Positions 9,323 through 17,566 of a DNA stretch of 64,000 nucleotides are shown piece by piece (position 1 is the first letter of the stretch; each line of letters opens with the position of its first letter). The notes beneath the pieces were generated by a model that made no database searches, was not told the origin of the DNA, and saw nothing but the letters and a program-made list of their open reading frames with translations. Location: contig NZ_OX424407.1 in assembly GCF_949152215.1 (NCBI RefSeq), positions 1,306,530 to 1,370,529 of the forward strand, given 5' to 3'. The position numbers were made by a program, and so were the translations under genes. The stretch comes from Lancefieldella sp. Marseille-Q7238. GTDB taxonomy: Bacteria; Actinomycetota; Coriobacteriia; Coriobacteriales; Atopobiaceae.

Positions 9323-9342
9323 CCCCGACTTTCGGGTCGGGG
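9323..9342 (+). terminator. GC-rich hairpin between the amidohydrolase and COG0523 genes
   Basis: CCCCGAC and GTCGGGG pair around a TTTCG loop, followed by TTCCT. The T-tract is weak, so it may be a terminator for the upstream gene or a leader hairpin for the next one, 32 bases downstream. Confidence 0.55.
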
Positions 9343-9373
9343 TTCCTCTGTATGACAGTGACGGGAGTTTGTG

Positions 9374-10510
9374 ATGGTCGAGCCCAAGGAAGTCAAAATC
9401 GCCTTGCTTACCGGATATCTCGGTGCAGGGAAAACAACCATTTTGAACCAGATTCTCTCCAATACGCAGGGTATTCGCGCTGCTGTTATTGTGAATGACA
9501 TCGGTGAAATCAATGTGGACGCGAGTTTGATTCGAGATGGCGGATATGCAAAAGAGGGCGATGTCATTCCCCTGACAAATGGCTGTCTTTGCTGCACGCT
9601 TTCAAATGATCTTGCCTTGCAGCTTGGCGATTTGGCTGATACTGGGGAGTTCGATTACATCATTATCGAGGCGTCGGGTATTTGCGAGCCCATTCCCATT
9701 ACCTATACCATCTCGGCATTTTGCAATCAGAGCCAGCACACGGCCAAGCACTCCCATCTGAGCCTTGATAATATCGTTGCCGTAGTCGACTGTGCTCGCA
9801 TGTATGACGAGTTCAACGGTGGAAAAGCCCTTCTCGCCGATGACATAGAGGAAGGCGATATTGAAAATCTTTTGATTCAACAGATTGAGTTTTGCTCGAC
9901 GCTGGTTCTGAACAAGACTGACCTTGTGACTAAGGAGCAACTGGCGGAACTCAGGGCTTTGGTGCGAGGTTTGCAGAGAGATGCTGTCATTGTTGAAGTT
10001 CAAAACGGCGACATCGCTATGAGCGAACTTATCAATACCAGTCGCTTTGATTTTGATAAGGCGTATGCTTCGGCCGCATGGATGGACGCGATGGAACATC
10101 CGGAAGAGCATGAAGATCCGGAGGTGCTTGAATACGAGATTACAACCTTTGTATACAAGCGCCGCAAGCCTTTTGACTTGGATAAGCTCAATAAGTTTGT
10201 GTCCGAATGGCCCAAGAGCATCATTCGCGTAAAGGGATCGCTTTGGGCGGCGCAAGATCCCGATATGAGTTACGTCTTTGAGCAGGCCGGCAAGCAAGTG
10301 CAATTCTATGAGAACGGCCTTTTTTACGATTCTATGCCGCCTGAGGCTCGTGAGGCATTGCTTGACGAGAAGCCCGAGCTGCGTGAAGAATGGGACCCCG
10401 AACTAGGGGATCGCCAAACAAAGCTCTGCTTTATTGGACGGCACATGGATCATGAAGCGCTGAAAGTTGGCCTCGATGCCTGCTTGACTGAATATATGCC
10501 TGATGTATAA
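9374..10510 (+). CDS. COG0523/CobW-family GTPase (metallochaperone type)
   Basis: 378 residues. G1 is GYLGAGKTT, the metal-binding GCLCCTL motif is near residue 65, and VNDIGEIN, EASGICEP and NKTD complete the GTPase set; the CobW C-terminal domain spans about residues 245-370. This family delivers zinc, cobalt or nickel to client enzymes. The family member cannot be named from sequence alone. It follows the amidohydrolase and faces the minus-strand ABC genes tail to tail. GTG 9371 directly before the ATG is an equal alternative start. Confidence 0.85.
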   Translation: MVEPKEVKIALLTGYLGAGKTTILNQILSNTQGIRAAVIVNDIGEINVDASLIRDGGYAKEGDVIPLTNGCLCCTLSNDLALQLGDLADTGEFDYIIIEASGICEPIPITYTISAFCNQSQHTAKHSHLSLDNIVAVVDCARMYDEFNGGKALLADDIEEGDIENLLIQQIEFCSTLVLNKTDLVTKEQLAELRALVRGLQRDAVIVEVQNGDIAMSELINTSRFDFDKAYASAAWMDAMEHPEEHEDPEVLEYEITTFVYKRRKPFDLDKLNKFVSEWPKSIIRVKGSLWAAQDPDMSYVFEQAGKQVQFYENGLFYDSMPPEAREALLDEKPELREEWDPELGDRQTKLCFIGRHMDHEALKVGLDACLTEYMPDV

Positions 10511-10537
10511 ACGGTGCTCCAGCGTAGTCGAATACAA

Positions 10538-11296
10538 TCAATCGTTTTCAAGAGACAGATCCTGGTAGACGCCGCGTTTTACCAATTGCCTGACAAAGTC
10601 TGTCGCAGGGTTGTGGAAGATCTCGCGAGGCGTTCCATATTGCTGAATTTTTCCTGCACCCATAACCAATACCTTTGTACCCAGCTTGAGCGCTTCGGAA
10701 ATATCATGGGTGACAAAGAGAACGGTGATATGCGTTTCATTGTGGATACGCTTAATTTCCTCCTGGAGTTGATCACGAGTAATTTCATCAACCGCGCCAA
10801 AAGGCTCGTCCATAAGCAGGATGCTGGGCGATGCTGCAAGAGAACGGGCAATACCTACGCGCTGCGCCTGACCACCGGAGAGTTCGGCAGGATAATGGTT
10901 CTTAAATTCTTCGTCAAGACCTACGATTTGCATCCATTTGGCGACGGCATCTTTGGTTCGCTTGGTATCTTTTTTATTCAGGAGATTCGGTACATAGGCA
11001 ATATTTTGTTCAACGGTCATATGGGGGAACAAAACGCTGCCTTGAATGGCGTAGCCAATATTTCTCCTGAGTTCAATGAGGTTCTTCTCGTGAATGTCTT
11101 CTCCGTTAACAAGGACGTTTCCGCTGGTAGGCATAGTAAGGCCATTGACCATTTTGAGAAGCGTTGTCTTGCCACAACCTGAAGATCCGATGAACGTGAC
11201 GAATTCCCCTTGCCCGATTGTGAGGGAAAGATTGTTGATGATGATTTTTTCACCATAGGTCTTATGGATGTTTTTGAATTCAATTGCGGCTATCAT
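10538..11296 (-). CDS. Osmoprotectant/ergothioneine-type ABC transporter ATPase
   Basis: 252 residues from ATG at 11296, with AGGAGGTG just upstream. Walker A GSSGCGKTTLL, the Q-loop region YAIQGSVLFPHMTV, signature LSGGQAQRV and Walker B ILLMDEPFGAVD are clear. The extended ProV/OpuA CBS pair is absent: the protein ends soon after FVRQLVKRG. It lies 12 bases after the fused permease/binding gene and completes a two-gene importer. The substrate class is quaternary amines such as glycine betaine, carnitine or choline, or ergothioneine as for EgtV. Confidence 0.9.
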   Translation of the reverse strand: MIAAIEFKNIHKTYGEKIIINNLSLTIGQGEFVTFIGSSGCGKTTLLKMVNGLTMPTSGNVLVNGEDIHEKNLIELRRNIGYAIQGSVLFPHMTVEQNIAYVPNLLNKKDTKRTKDAVAKWMQIVGLDEEFKNHYPAELSGGQAQRVGIARSLAASPSILLMDEPFGAVDEITRDQLQEEIKRIHNETHITVLFVTHDISEALKLGTKVLVMGAGKIQQYGTPREIFHNPATDFVRQLVKRGVYQDLSLEND

Positions 11297-11308
11297 GGGT
11301 GTCACCTC

Positions 11309-12844
11309 CTAAATGAGACCTTTGGATATCAGGTATTCATGAGCTACGTCTTTGGGTTCTTTGCCATTGGTTTCAACTTCGTAATTCATGCGAGCCATAT
11401 CCTCGTTGGTGATGGTATTGGTAAGGCTATCGAGAAGAGCCTTGAGCTCAGGATATTTTTGCAAAACCTCATCTCTGACCACATTGCCCGCCTGGTATGA
11501 GGCGAAGAAGTGACGGTCATCTTTCAAGAGGACAATATTTGCAGTATTGAGCTTGCCGTCAGTGGTAAAGACTATCATGGCGTCGATTTTTCCCTGGCTC
11601 ATGGCTTCATACTTAAGACCGATGTCTAAATCAACGGTATTTTTGAAAGTCATTCCGTATGTCGAGCAAAGGGCGGCATATCCGTCTTCACGTTCAAAGA
11701 AATCATATTCTCCGCCAAAGGTCAGTTGGTTGGAGATGCGTGCAAGATCAGAGTAGGTTTGCAGATTATACTTTTCTGCGATGTCTTTTCTGACTGCAAG
11801 GCCAAAGGTATTTTCAAATCCATACATGCCCAGCCAGTGCATATTGTATTTCTGTTGATATTCGCTTTGAAGTTGTGAGAACTTGTCGTTGGAATAGAAA
11901 TCAGTGTTTTTCAAGACTAGGTTCCATCCGGTGCCCGTGTATTCCGGATAAATGTCAAACGAACCTTTCTCCATGCCGGGATGAATGTTTGAGGTGCCGC
12001 CGCCAACTCCCTGCGTGAGGTTGACTTTGAGGTCTGTTTTGCTTTCAATGAGTTCCTTGAGAGCCTCGCCAAGTATGTATTGCTCGGTCATCGGTTTGGT
12101 TGCAATATTGATAGTTTCTTTCTGACCAAAAGGCAAAAATAGCGCTATAGCAGCGAGGGCAGTAAGAATAACGCCTATAATACCGGCAATTTTATTGCGT
12201 TGACGCGCTCGAGCGCTTCTAAGTCTCATGCGCTTCTCGATACATCCCAGTAAGAAATCAACAATTAAGGCGAGAAAAGCAATAAGGAGACTTCCATCCA
12301 TGGTCATAGCTGAGTTATTAGTGGTAATGCCTCTATAAATGGCAACACCTAAGCCTCCCGCGCCGATAAAGGATGCAATGCCACCCAGTGCAATGGTCAT
12401 GACAGTCATGCTGCGAATACCTGACATGATGATAGGAAGCGCCAGAGGGATTTTGACCTTGATAAGTGTCTGCAACGTAGTGCTGCCCATGCCCTCGGCG
12501 GCTTCAATGAGTAACGGATCAATGTTGGTAAGTCCGGTGTGCGTGTTGATAACCATGGGGAGCAGTGCATATACGGTCAGGGCAATAATGGCGGTTGCAT
12601 TGCCAATCCCTGAAAACGGAATTAAAAAACCAAGCATAGAGATGGATGGAATGGTATAGAGAAAGTTGATGACAGCAAGTGTAAGCTTTGCGGTTCTTTG
12701 AAAGCGGCTTATGAGAATACCGGTCACACCACCGACGATGATGGCAATGACGACTGCTGTGAAGGAGATCTGAATGTGCTCGAGGAGTAGTCGGCTGAAA
12801 AAATCCCAGCGAGAGACAAGAAGTGCCCACATGTCTTGTAGCAT
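11309..12844 (-). CDS. Fused ABC permease and substrate-binding protein (EgtU/OpuBC-like)
   Basis: About 511 residues. The first 210 form a six-helix permease with the EAAxGMG-type loop (EAAEGMGSTTLQTL). After a further membrane helix, residues 245-511 form a quaternary-amine-binding domain, with KPMTEQYILGE, GGTSNIHPG and DIYPEYTGTGW. This fusion is known in EgtU (ergothioneine) and in some Opu systems. The start is uncertain: ATG 12844, GTG 12850 (best spaced from GGAG) or TTG 12862. It lies upstream of its ATPase in the same operon. Ligand choice between ergothioneine and betaine-type solutes is not settled by sequence alone. Confidence 0.88.
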   Translation of the reverse strand: MLQDMWALLVSRWDFFSRLLLEHIQISFTAVVIAIIVGGVTGILISRFQRTAKLTLAVINFLYTIPSISMLGFLIPFSGIGNATAIIALTVYALLPMVINTHTGLTNIDPLLIEAAEGMGSTTLQTLIKVKIPLALPIIMSGIRSMTVMTIALGGIASFIGAGGLGVAIYRGITTNNSAMTMDGSLLIAFLALIVDFLLGCIEKRMRLRSARARQRNKIAGIIGVILTALAAIALFLPFGQKETINIATKPMTEQYILGEALKELIESKTDLKVNLTQGVGGGTSNIHPGMEKGSFDIYPEYTGTGWNLVLKNTDFYSNDKFSQLQSEYQQKYNMHWLGMYGFENTFGLAVRKDIAEKYNLQTYSDLARISNQLTFGGEYDFFEREDGYAALCSTYGMTFKNTVDLDIGLKYEAMSQGKIDAMIVFTTDGKLNTANIVLLKDDRHFFASYQAGNVVRDEVLQKYPELKALLDSLTNTITNEDMARMNYEVETNGKEPKDVAHEYLISKGLI

Positions 12845-12869
12845 GTTCACATCAGTCTCCAAATCAAAG

Positions 12870-12900
12870 AACCTGGTTTACAAACGATGTAAACCAGGTT
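12870..12900 (-). terminator. Perfect 12-bp inverted repeat between two ABC operons
   Basis: AACCTGGTTTAC (12870-12881) and GTAAACCAGGTT (12889-12900) pair around a 7-base loop. On the minus strand it is followed by CTTTGATTT, so it fits a terminator after the Mn-type operon. It also sits just upstream of the next minus-strand operon, so an operator role is possible. Confidence 0.6.
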
Positions 12901-12941
12901 GAAGTTTTATCGTGGTATGTCCTTACCCGGATCGGAACTTT

Positions 12942-13760
12942 CTAAACACGGTCCAAAGAAGGCAGACTTCTGATAACAAAAATAATGCAGAAGATAATTC
13001 CAAGAGTAAGACCAATCATGCCGCCGGACGAAGCGTCAAAATAATAGCTGCCAGTAATGCCAATAAGCACGCTCACGATAGCGATGAGCGGGGAGATCCA
13101 AAGCATGTGGCGCATACGATTCGTAAGAAGCCGAGCGCACGCCCCCGGAACAATTAAAAGCGAAACGGACAGAATGACGCCTACCGCCTGCAGTGATATG
13201 ACGATAGCCAAGGCAAGGGCAATAAGCAAAAGTGACGTCAGCCATCGTACGGAAAGGCCAATCGCCTGTGCATGGGTAGGGTCGAACGCGAGGAGCGTGA
13301 GATCTCTGTTTTTAAGTACAAGGATAAGCGCGATCGGGAGGCCAATGAGAAGTACCTGCAGCATGTCGGGAACGGTGACGCCCAGCAAGTTGCCAAAGAG
13401 AATATGTGAAAGGTTGATTTGACTGGGCACTTTGGATATCAAGACAGTACCAAGGGCGAAAAATGTGGTGAACACGATGCCGATGGCTGTATCGGGTTTG
13501 ACAATCTGACTCTTTTTGACCTGTCCAACGAGTACTACCGTAATGAGTGCGAATACCAGTGCGCCCACGAGATACGGCAGCCCTACAAGATGGGAGATAA
13601 CGACGCCGGGAAGGATGGAGTGTGAGATGGCGTCGCCCATAAGCGACCAGCCCATATGCGTAATCCAACAACTCAAAAGGCCGCATACGAGTGCGGTAGC
13701 AAGGCCTGTTACCAAGGCACGCTGCATAAACGCGTATTTGAGAATCTCGATCTCAGGCAT
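12942..13760 (-). CDS. ABC-3 family metal permease (Mn/Zn/Fe)
   Basis: 272 residues from ATG at 13760 with GAGGAGGTG upstream. Eight or so hydrophobic helices are seen, with the family motif MGDAISHSILPGVV near residue 42 and AVGVILSVSLLIVPGACARLL near 190. It forms the membrane channel of the MntABC/ZnuABC-type importer whose ATPase overlaps it by 8 bases. Metal identity comes from the binding protein, which looks Mn-type. Confidence 0.9.
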   Translation of the reverse strand: MPEIEILKYAFMQRALVTGLATALVCGLLSCWITHMGWSLMGDAISHSILPGVVISHLVGLPYLVGALVFALITVVLVGQVKKSQIVKPDTAIGIVFTTFFALGTVLISKVPSQINLSHILFGNLLGVTVPDMLQVLLIGLPIALILVLKNRDLTLLAFDPTHAQAIGLSVRWLTSLLLIALALAIVISLQAVGVILSVSLLIVPGACARLLTNRMRHMLWISPLIAIVSVLIGITGSYYFDASSGGMIGLTLGIIFCIIFVIRSLPSLDRV

Positions 13761-14505
13761 GGGGCACCTCCTCAATGTGTCCGTGTTCGCTGAGCCCTAA
13801 GCTGGCGAGAAGCTCAGTGCTGCTCAAAACATCTGCCGCGAGGCCCTGGGCGGTTATCGTCTTGTTGATAACTAAGCAATCCTGAAAATTCTCTCGGGCC
13901 GAATGGATGTCGTGAATGGAGACGAGCAGTGTGCGTCCCTCCTCCGCAAGAACGCGGAGCTGCTGAGTGATGATTGCTTCAGACTTTGCATCGACTCCGG
14001 CGAACGGTTCGTCCAGCAGGAGCAACTCAGCTTTTTGGGCAATACCACGCGCTACAAAAACACGCTTGCGCTGGCCGCCGGAAAGCTGTGAAAGTGGTCT
14101 GTCTATCAATTCCAAAAGTCCTACTCGATCCAAAGCTTGGGCTACAAGCTTGCGATCTTCTTGCGAGGGAACGCGGAACCAGCCCTGATGGCAGTACCGC
14201 CCCTGCATGACGACATCTTCTACCAGCAGCGGGAAGGAACCGTCGATGGCCTCTGTCTGCGGAACGTAACCTATGAGTCCCTGGCGTCTTGCCTCACGGA
14301 AGGGCTGCCCCTTCCACGTGATGGATCCGTTGAATGGAATGAGTTCCATCAAGGCTTTGAACAACGTTGATTTGCCGGCTCCGTTGACGCCCACAAGAGC
14401 ACAGAGTCTGCCGCTTTTGAGGGTGAAGGTAATATCGTGGATGACGGGCGTTTTATCTTGAGTCCCTTCATACCAGGCGGATACGCTCGAAACATTGAGT
14501 GACAT
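13753..14505 (-). CDS. Metal ABC transporter ATPase
   Basis: 250 residues starting at ATG 14505, one base after the binding-protein stop codon. Walker A GVNGAGKSTLF, signature LSGGQRKRV, Walker B LLLLDEPFAGVD and the H-loop SIHDIHSA are present. The length and GYVPQTEAIDG after the Q-loop match MntB/ZnuC-type ATPases. It is the middle gene of a three-gene manganese/zinc/iron importer. Confidence 0.9.
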   Translation of the reverse strand: MSLNVSSVSAWYEGTQDKTPVIHDITFTLKSGRLCALVGVNGAGKSTLFKALMELIPFNGSITWKGQPFREARRQGLIGYVPQTEAIDGSFPLLVEDVVMQGRYCHQGWFRVPSQEDRKLVAQALDRVGLLELIDRPLSQLSGGQRKRVFVARGIAQKAELLLLDEPFAGVDAKSEAIITQQLRVLAEEGRTLLVSIHDIHSARENFQDCLVINKTITAQGLAADVLSSTELLASLGLSEHGHIEEVPHA

Positions 14506-14506
14506 G

Positions 14507-15472
14507 TTAATTCGCGCTCTTTCCTGTAAGTCCTTCGACAATAACGTCTGCATCGTGCTTAAGAAGATCAAGATAGGTGGGTACGGGTCCCGTTGTCTCG
14601 GAAAGCGAGTCTACATAGAGCATGTGAGCTTCGTCCGTCTTGAGGATAGCTCCTGTTTCGTCAGCGACTTGCTGCATGGCTTTAGGACTGACGGTCGATT
14701 CGCAGAAGACAGCACGAACCTGCTGCTTCTTTACCTCTTCAACCACCTTTGCAATCTGCTGTGGAGTGCCTTCTTCGGAAGCGTTGACCGGCCAAAGGTA
14801 AATCTCGTTTAACCCGGTGTCACGGCAGAGATAGGAAAAGGCGCCTTCGCACGTTACCAACGTCCGCTGATTTTGGGGTAGGGAAGAGAGCTCTTCTGTG
14901 AGATCCGAGGAAATCTTCTGAAGCTTGTCTTTATACGTTTCACCGTTTTTTGTAAAGTCGTCCGTATGATCAGGCACTAAAGCACTAAGGCCTTTCACGA
15001 TGTTGTCGACGTAAATCTGTCCATTTGCAGGAGACATCCATGCGTGTGGATTTGCTTCTCCCGCGTACTCTCCCTCAGCGATGTTCATAGGAGTAATCCC
15101 CTGGCTCAAATCTACGCGTTCTGCATTTGAATCGGCGACAAAGCGCTCAAACCAGCGTTCAAGTCCAAGACCGTTATTGAGAATCAGATTGGCTTTCTGT
15201 GCGAGCTTCAGGTCTTCAGGAGTCGGTTCGTAATCGTGGATTTCCGCTCCCGCCTTCGTGATGGACTGTACGTCGCAAACGTCTCCGGCAATATTTGCGG
15301 CAATATCCTGGATGACCGTAAACGTGGTCAGTACAAGTGGCTTTTCAGTCTCTTTCGGGTCGGAAGAGGAAGGGTTGTTGCCCGTGCAGCCCGCAAGAGA
15401 CGTAACAGCTAAGGTGCCGAGAAGGGCCATGGCTTGGCGTCGCGTAAAGGATGGCGTTGAAAAACGGTACAT
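14507..15472 (-). CDS. Metal-binding lipoprotein of ABC importer (PsaA/MntC-like)
   Basis: 321 residues from ATG 15472 (AAGAGG upstream). Twin-arginine TRRQAMALLG and lipobox SLAGC mark an exported lipoprotein. Metal-ligand positions of the cluster A-I family are visible: His in HDYEPTPED, His in NPHAWMSP, Glu in TCEGAFSYL, and a probable Asp near VDSLSE. The EEGTPQQI segment is typical of Mn/Fe-type PsaA/MntC/SitA rather than the His-rich zinc type, and no His-rich loop is present. It heads the operon, preceded by a DtxR/MntR-like palindrome. Confidence 0.88.
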   Translation of the reverse strand: MYRFSTPSFTRRQAMALLGTLAVTSLAGCTGNNPSSSDPKETEKPLVLTTFTVIQDIAANIAGDVCDVQSITKAGAEIHDYEPTPEDLKLAQKANLILNNGLGLERWFERFVADSNAERVDLSQGITPMNIAEGEYAGEANPHAWMSPANGQIYVDNIVKGLSALVPDHTDDFTKNGETYKDKLQKISSDLTEELSSLPQNQRTLVTCEGAFSYLCRDTGLNEIYLWPVNASEEGTPQQIAKVVEEVKKQQVRAVFCESTVSPKAMQQVADETGAILKTDEAHMLYVDSLSETTGPVPTYLDLLKHDADVIVEGLTGKSAN

Positions 15473-15523
15473 GTAAAACCTCTTTTCGATGTGTGTTCTA
15501 ATCAGTGTCATTCTAATCCATAG

Positions 15524-15541
15524 AGTTAGCCTTGTCTAACT
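15524..15541. promoter_or_regulatory. DtxR/MntR-like operator between the Mn-type importer and the sirtuin gene
   Basis: AGTTAG (15524-15529) and CTAACT (15536-15541) form an inverted repeat with a 6-base spacer. The half-site resembles TTAGGTTAG-type boxes bound by IdeR/DtxR/MntR regulators. It lies 52 bases upstream of the binding-lipoprotein start, as expected for metal repression. No such regulator is in the window. Confidence 0.5.
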
Positions 15542-15658
15542 ATTTCTTATTCAAAATAAAAAATGCCTGAATGAAGGGCATATTGGTATATGCTTGATTG
15601 CAGAGACAGGCATGAGAGTTCGGGAGCCATCATGGGCGCTAGAGCCGAAGGATATGGT

Positions 15659-16582
15659 ATGGGTGATACAACGAATATACCTGGTACAGCTGAACAGCAA
15701 GGCGTAACCGATGCTATACGGCAGCTCAAACAATGGATCGATGGGTCATCTCACCTTGTCTTTTTCGGAGGAGCTGGCGTTTCCACAGAAAGCGGCATTC
15801 CCGATTTCAGGGGGAAAGACGGTTTGTATAGCCGAGGTGGTATCAAAGTTGGTTCCATGACTGTCGGCTGCAACGCTTCAAGCGAAGATGCTTCTCATGA
15901 TGTCGGTAATAACATCGGCAACGATGTCGGCAGCAACGCCGGTAACGATGCTCTTGTTGACCCGGAATTTGAGTCTTGGGGACGTATGGAAACGGAGTCT
16001 GACATTACACTTGAAGAGATTTTCTCGCTTGATATTTTTGAAGACTTCCCCGAAGCGTATTACACCTATTTCAGAAATTCTCACCACCTTGGCGAGGCAA
16101 AGCCCAATGTTACTCATCGTAAGCTGGCCCAATGGGAGCGCGAAGGCAAGCTGAAAGCAGTAATAACGCAAAATATTGATGGACTGCACCAGGCTGCTGG
16201 CAGCGAGAATGTATTTGAGTTACATGGCAATGAAACGCGCTTTTATTGTTCTGATTGCGGACACGCCTATACGCTCGATGAGATAGAGGCGTCAGCTTCA
16301 ATGGTTCCGCTGTGCGCGTGCGGAGGAACTATCAGGCCGGACATTGTGTTTTACGGTGAGGGCTTGAACATGGATGTTTTTTATAGAGCTCTTGCCGCTC
16401 TTGCGGCCGCTGACGTGCTGATCGTTGCGGGAAGTTCGTTGGTGGTGTATCCGGCTGCCGGACTTTTAGACTACTATACGGGCCACAAGATGGTCATCAT
16501 CAACGACATGCCAACTCCCTATGATGGGCGAGCTGACCTCGTGATCCATAGCCGCATCGGAGAAGTTTTTTCGCAACTATAG
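15659..16582 (+). CDS. Sir2-family NAD-dependent deacylase with an unusual insert
   Basis: 307 residues from ATG 15659 (AAGGA 6 bases upstream). The NAD site [24 protein letters not shown], catalytic His in FELHGN, and the zinc ribbon CSDC...CAC are all present, so catalysis should be intact. Between the DFRG motif and EEIFSLDIF there is an insert of roughly 40 residues, including a degenerate repeat of (D/N)VGNNIGND-like units at about residues 83-98, absent from usual sirtuins. The role is protein deacetylation or deacylation in the cytoplasm. It is divergent from the metal importer. Confidence 0.9.
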   Translation: MGDTTNIPGTAEQQGVTDAIRQLKQWIDGSSHLVFFGGAGVSTESGIPDFRGKDGLYSRGGIKVGSMTVGCNASSEDASHDVGNNIGNDVGSNAGNDALVDPEFESWGRMETESDITLEEIFSLDIFEDFPEAYYTYFRNSHHLGEAKPNVTHRKLAQWEREGKLKAVITQNIDGLHQAAGSENVFELHGNETRFYCSDCGHAYTLDEIEASASMVPLCACGGTIRPDIVFYGEGLNMDVFYRALAALAAADVLIVAGSSLVVYPAAGLLDYYTGHKMVIINDMPTPYDGRADLVIHSRIGEVFSQL

Positions 16583-16737
16583 CAATGTCAGAGATTCAAA
16601 AAAATAAGTATTTGTGCTTTTATACCTCAGTAGTTTCAACTAATATAGGTGCCGTCATTGTAGCGGTTCTTTAGGCTTCTAATCACTTCTTAACGCAAGT
16701 TAAAAAATGACTGAAAGGTTGCGGGATCGCACAGGTT

Positions 16738-16760
16738 CTGTGACCGTATATCAGTCACAG
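16738..16760. promoter_or_regulatory. 7-bp inverted repeat upstream of the SDR-KdgT pair
   Basis: CTGTGAC (16738-16744) and GTCACAG (16754-16760) with a 9-base spacer end about 10 bases before the ribosome site of the SDR gene. It could be an operator or a leader hairpin. The spacing does not fit a CRP box. Confidence 0.4.
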
Positions 16761-16783
16761 TCAAAAGTTAAGGAGTGGGACAT

Positions 16784-17536
16784 ATGGCGTTTGATTTCAC
16801 AGGCAAAATTGCTTTGGTTACCGGCGGATCCGCGGGGATTGGTGCGGAAATTTCGAAGGGTATCGTCGCAGGTGGAGGCCACGTCGTAGTATGCGCACGC
16901 AATGAAGAAGTGGGCAAGCAGTTTGTTCAGGAGCTTGGCGAGGGAAACTACTTCTACAAGATGGACATCTCTGATGCCGAGGGCGTTAAAGCTGCTATCG
17001 CAAAGATTCTTGAAGAGGTCGGCGACGTTTCTATTCTTATCAACAACGCGGGTCGGATCAGTTCTGTTCAGTTTGATCAGGTCGATGATACGGAATGGAA
17101 CAACACTATCAACACGAACCTTACCGGCACCTATAATGTGACGCATGCGCTTTGGCAGCACTTTAAGAATCGTGGCGGCGCTCGTATCGTCAACGTTTCC
17201 TCTGTTGCGGGCAAAATCGGCGGCGGGTTGCTTGGTACAGTTGCCTACGCTTCTTCTAAAGCGGGAGTGAATGGCTTTACCAAGGCGATTGCCAAAGAGG
17301 GCGGCAAGTTTGGTATTTCTTGCAATGCCGTCTGCCCTTCCTTTACTATTACCGAGATGACAGATGCGCTTTCAAACGATCCCGAGAAGTACAAAAAAGT
17401 CGTTGGCATTATTCCTTTAGGGCGTCCCGCTCAGGCATCTGAGCCGGCGCAGATGGTTCTTTTCTTCGCATCCGACCTTGCGAGCTTCGTCAACGGAGAA
17501 GTTGGCGACTGCGATGGCGGAATCGTGATGGACTAG
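16784..17536 (+). CDS. SDR-family oxidoreductase, gluconate/keto-deoxy-gluconate dehydrogenase-like
   Basis: 250 residues from ATG 16784, AAGGAGTGGGA before it. It has TGGSAGIG, NNAG, the catalytic Ser in NVSSVAG and YASSK near residue 158, all classical. The neighbouring KdgT-type permease suggests a sugar-acid substrate, as for KduD or Ga5DH-like enzymes, but the exact substrate is not readable. The two genes are 30 bases apart and share a terminator. Confidence 0.85.
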   Translation: MAFDFTGKIALVTGGSAGIGAEISKGIVAGGGHVVVCARNEEVGKQFVQELGEGNYFYKMDISDAEGVKAAIAKILEEVGDVSILINNAGRISSVQFDQVDDTEWNNTINTNLTGTYNVTHALWQHFKNRGGARIVNVSSVAGKIGGGLLGTVAYASSKAGVNGFTKAIAKEGGKFGISCNAVCPSFTITEMTDALSNDPEKYKKVVGIIPLGRPAQASEPAQMVLFFASDLASFVNGEVGDCDGGIVMD

Positions 17537-17566
17537 GTGAGATTTGTGACCACTAAGGAATCAACT

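Noticed and set aside
10514-11182. Long plus-strand frame opposite the ABC ATPase
   Set aside because: It is the shadow of the minus-strand ATPase, whose motifs are complete.
12339-12659. 106-codon plus-strand frame inside the fused permease gene
   Set aside because: Shadow of the minus-strand permease domain, which has clear homology.
16738-16760. CRP/GlxR site before the SDR gene
   Set aside because: TGTGA and TCACA are present but separated by 11 rather than 6 bases.
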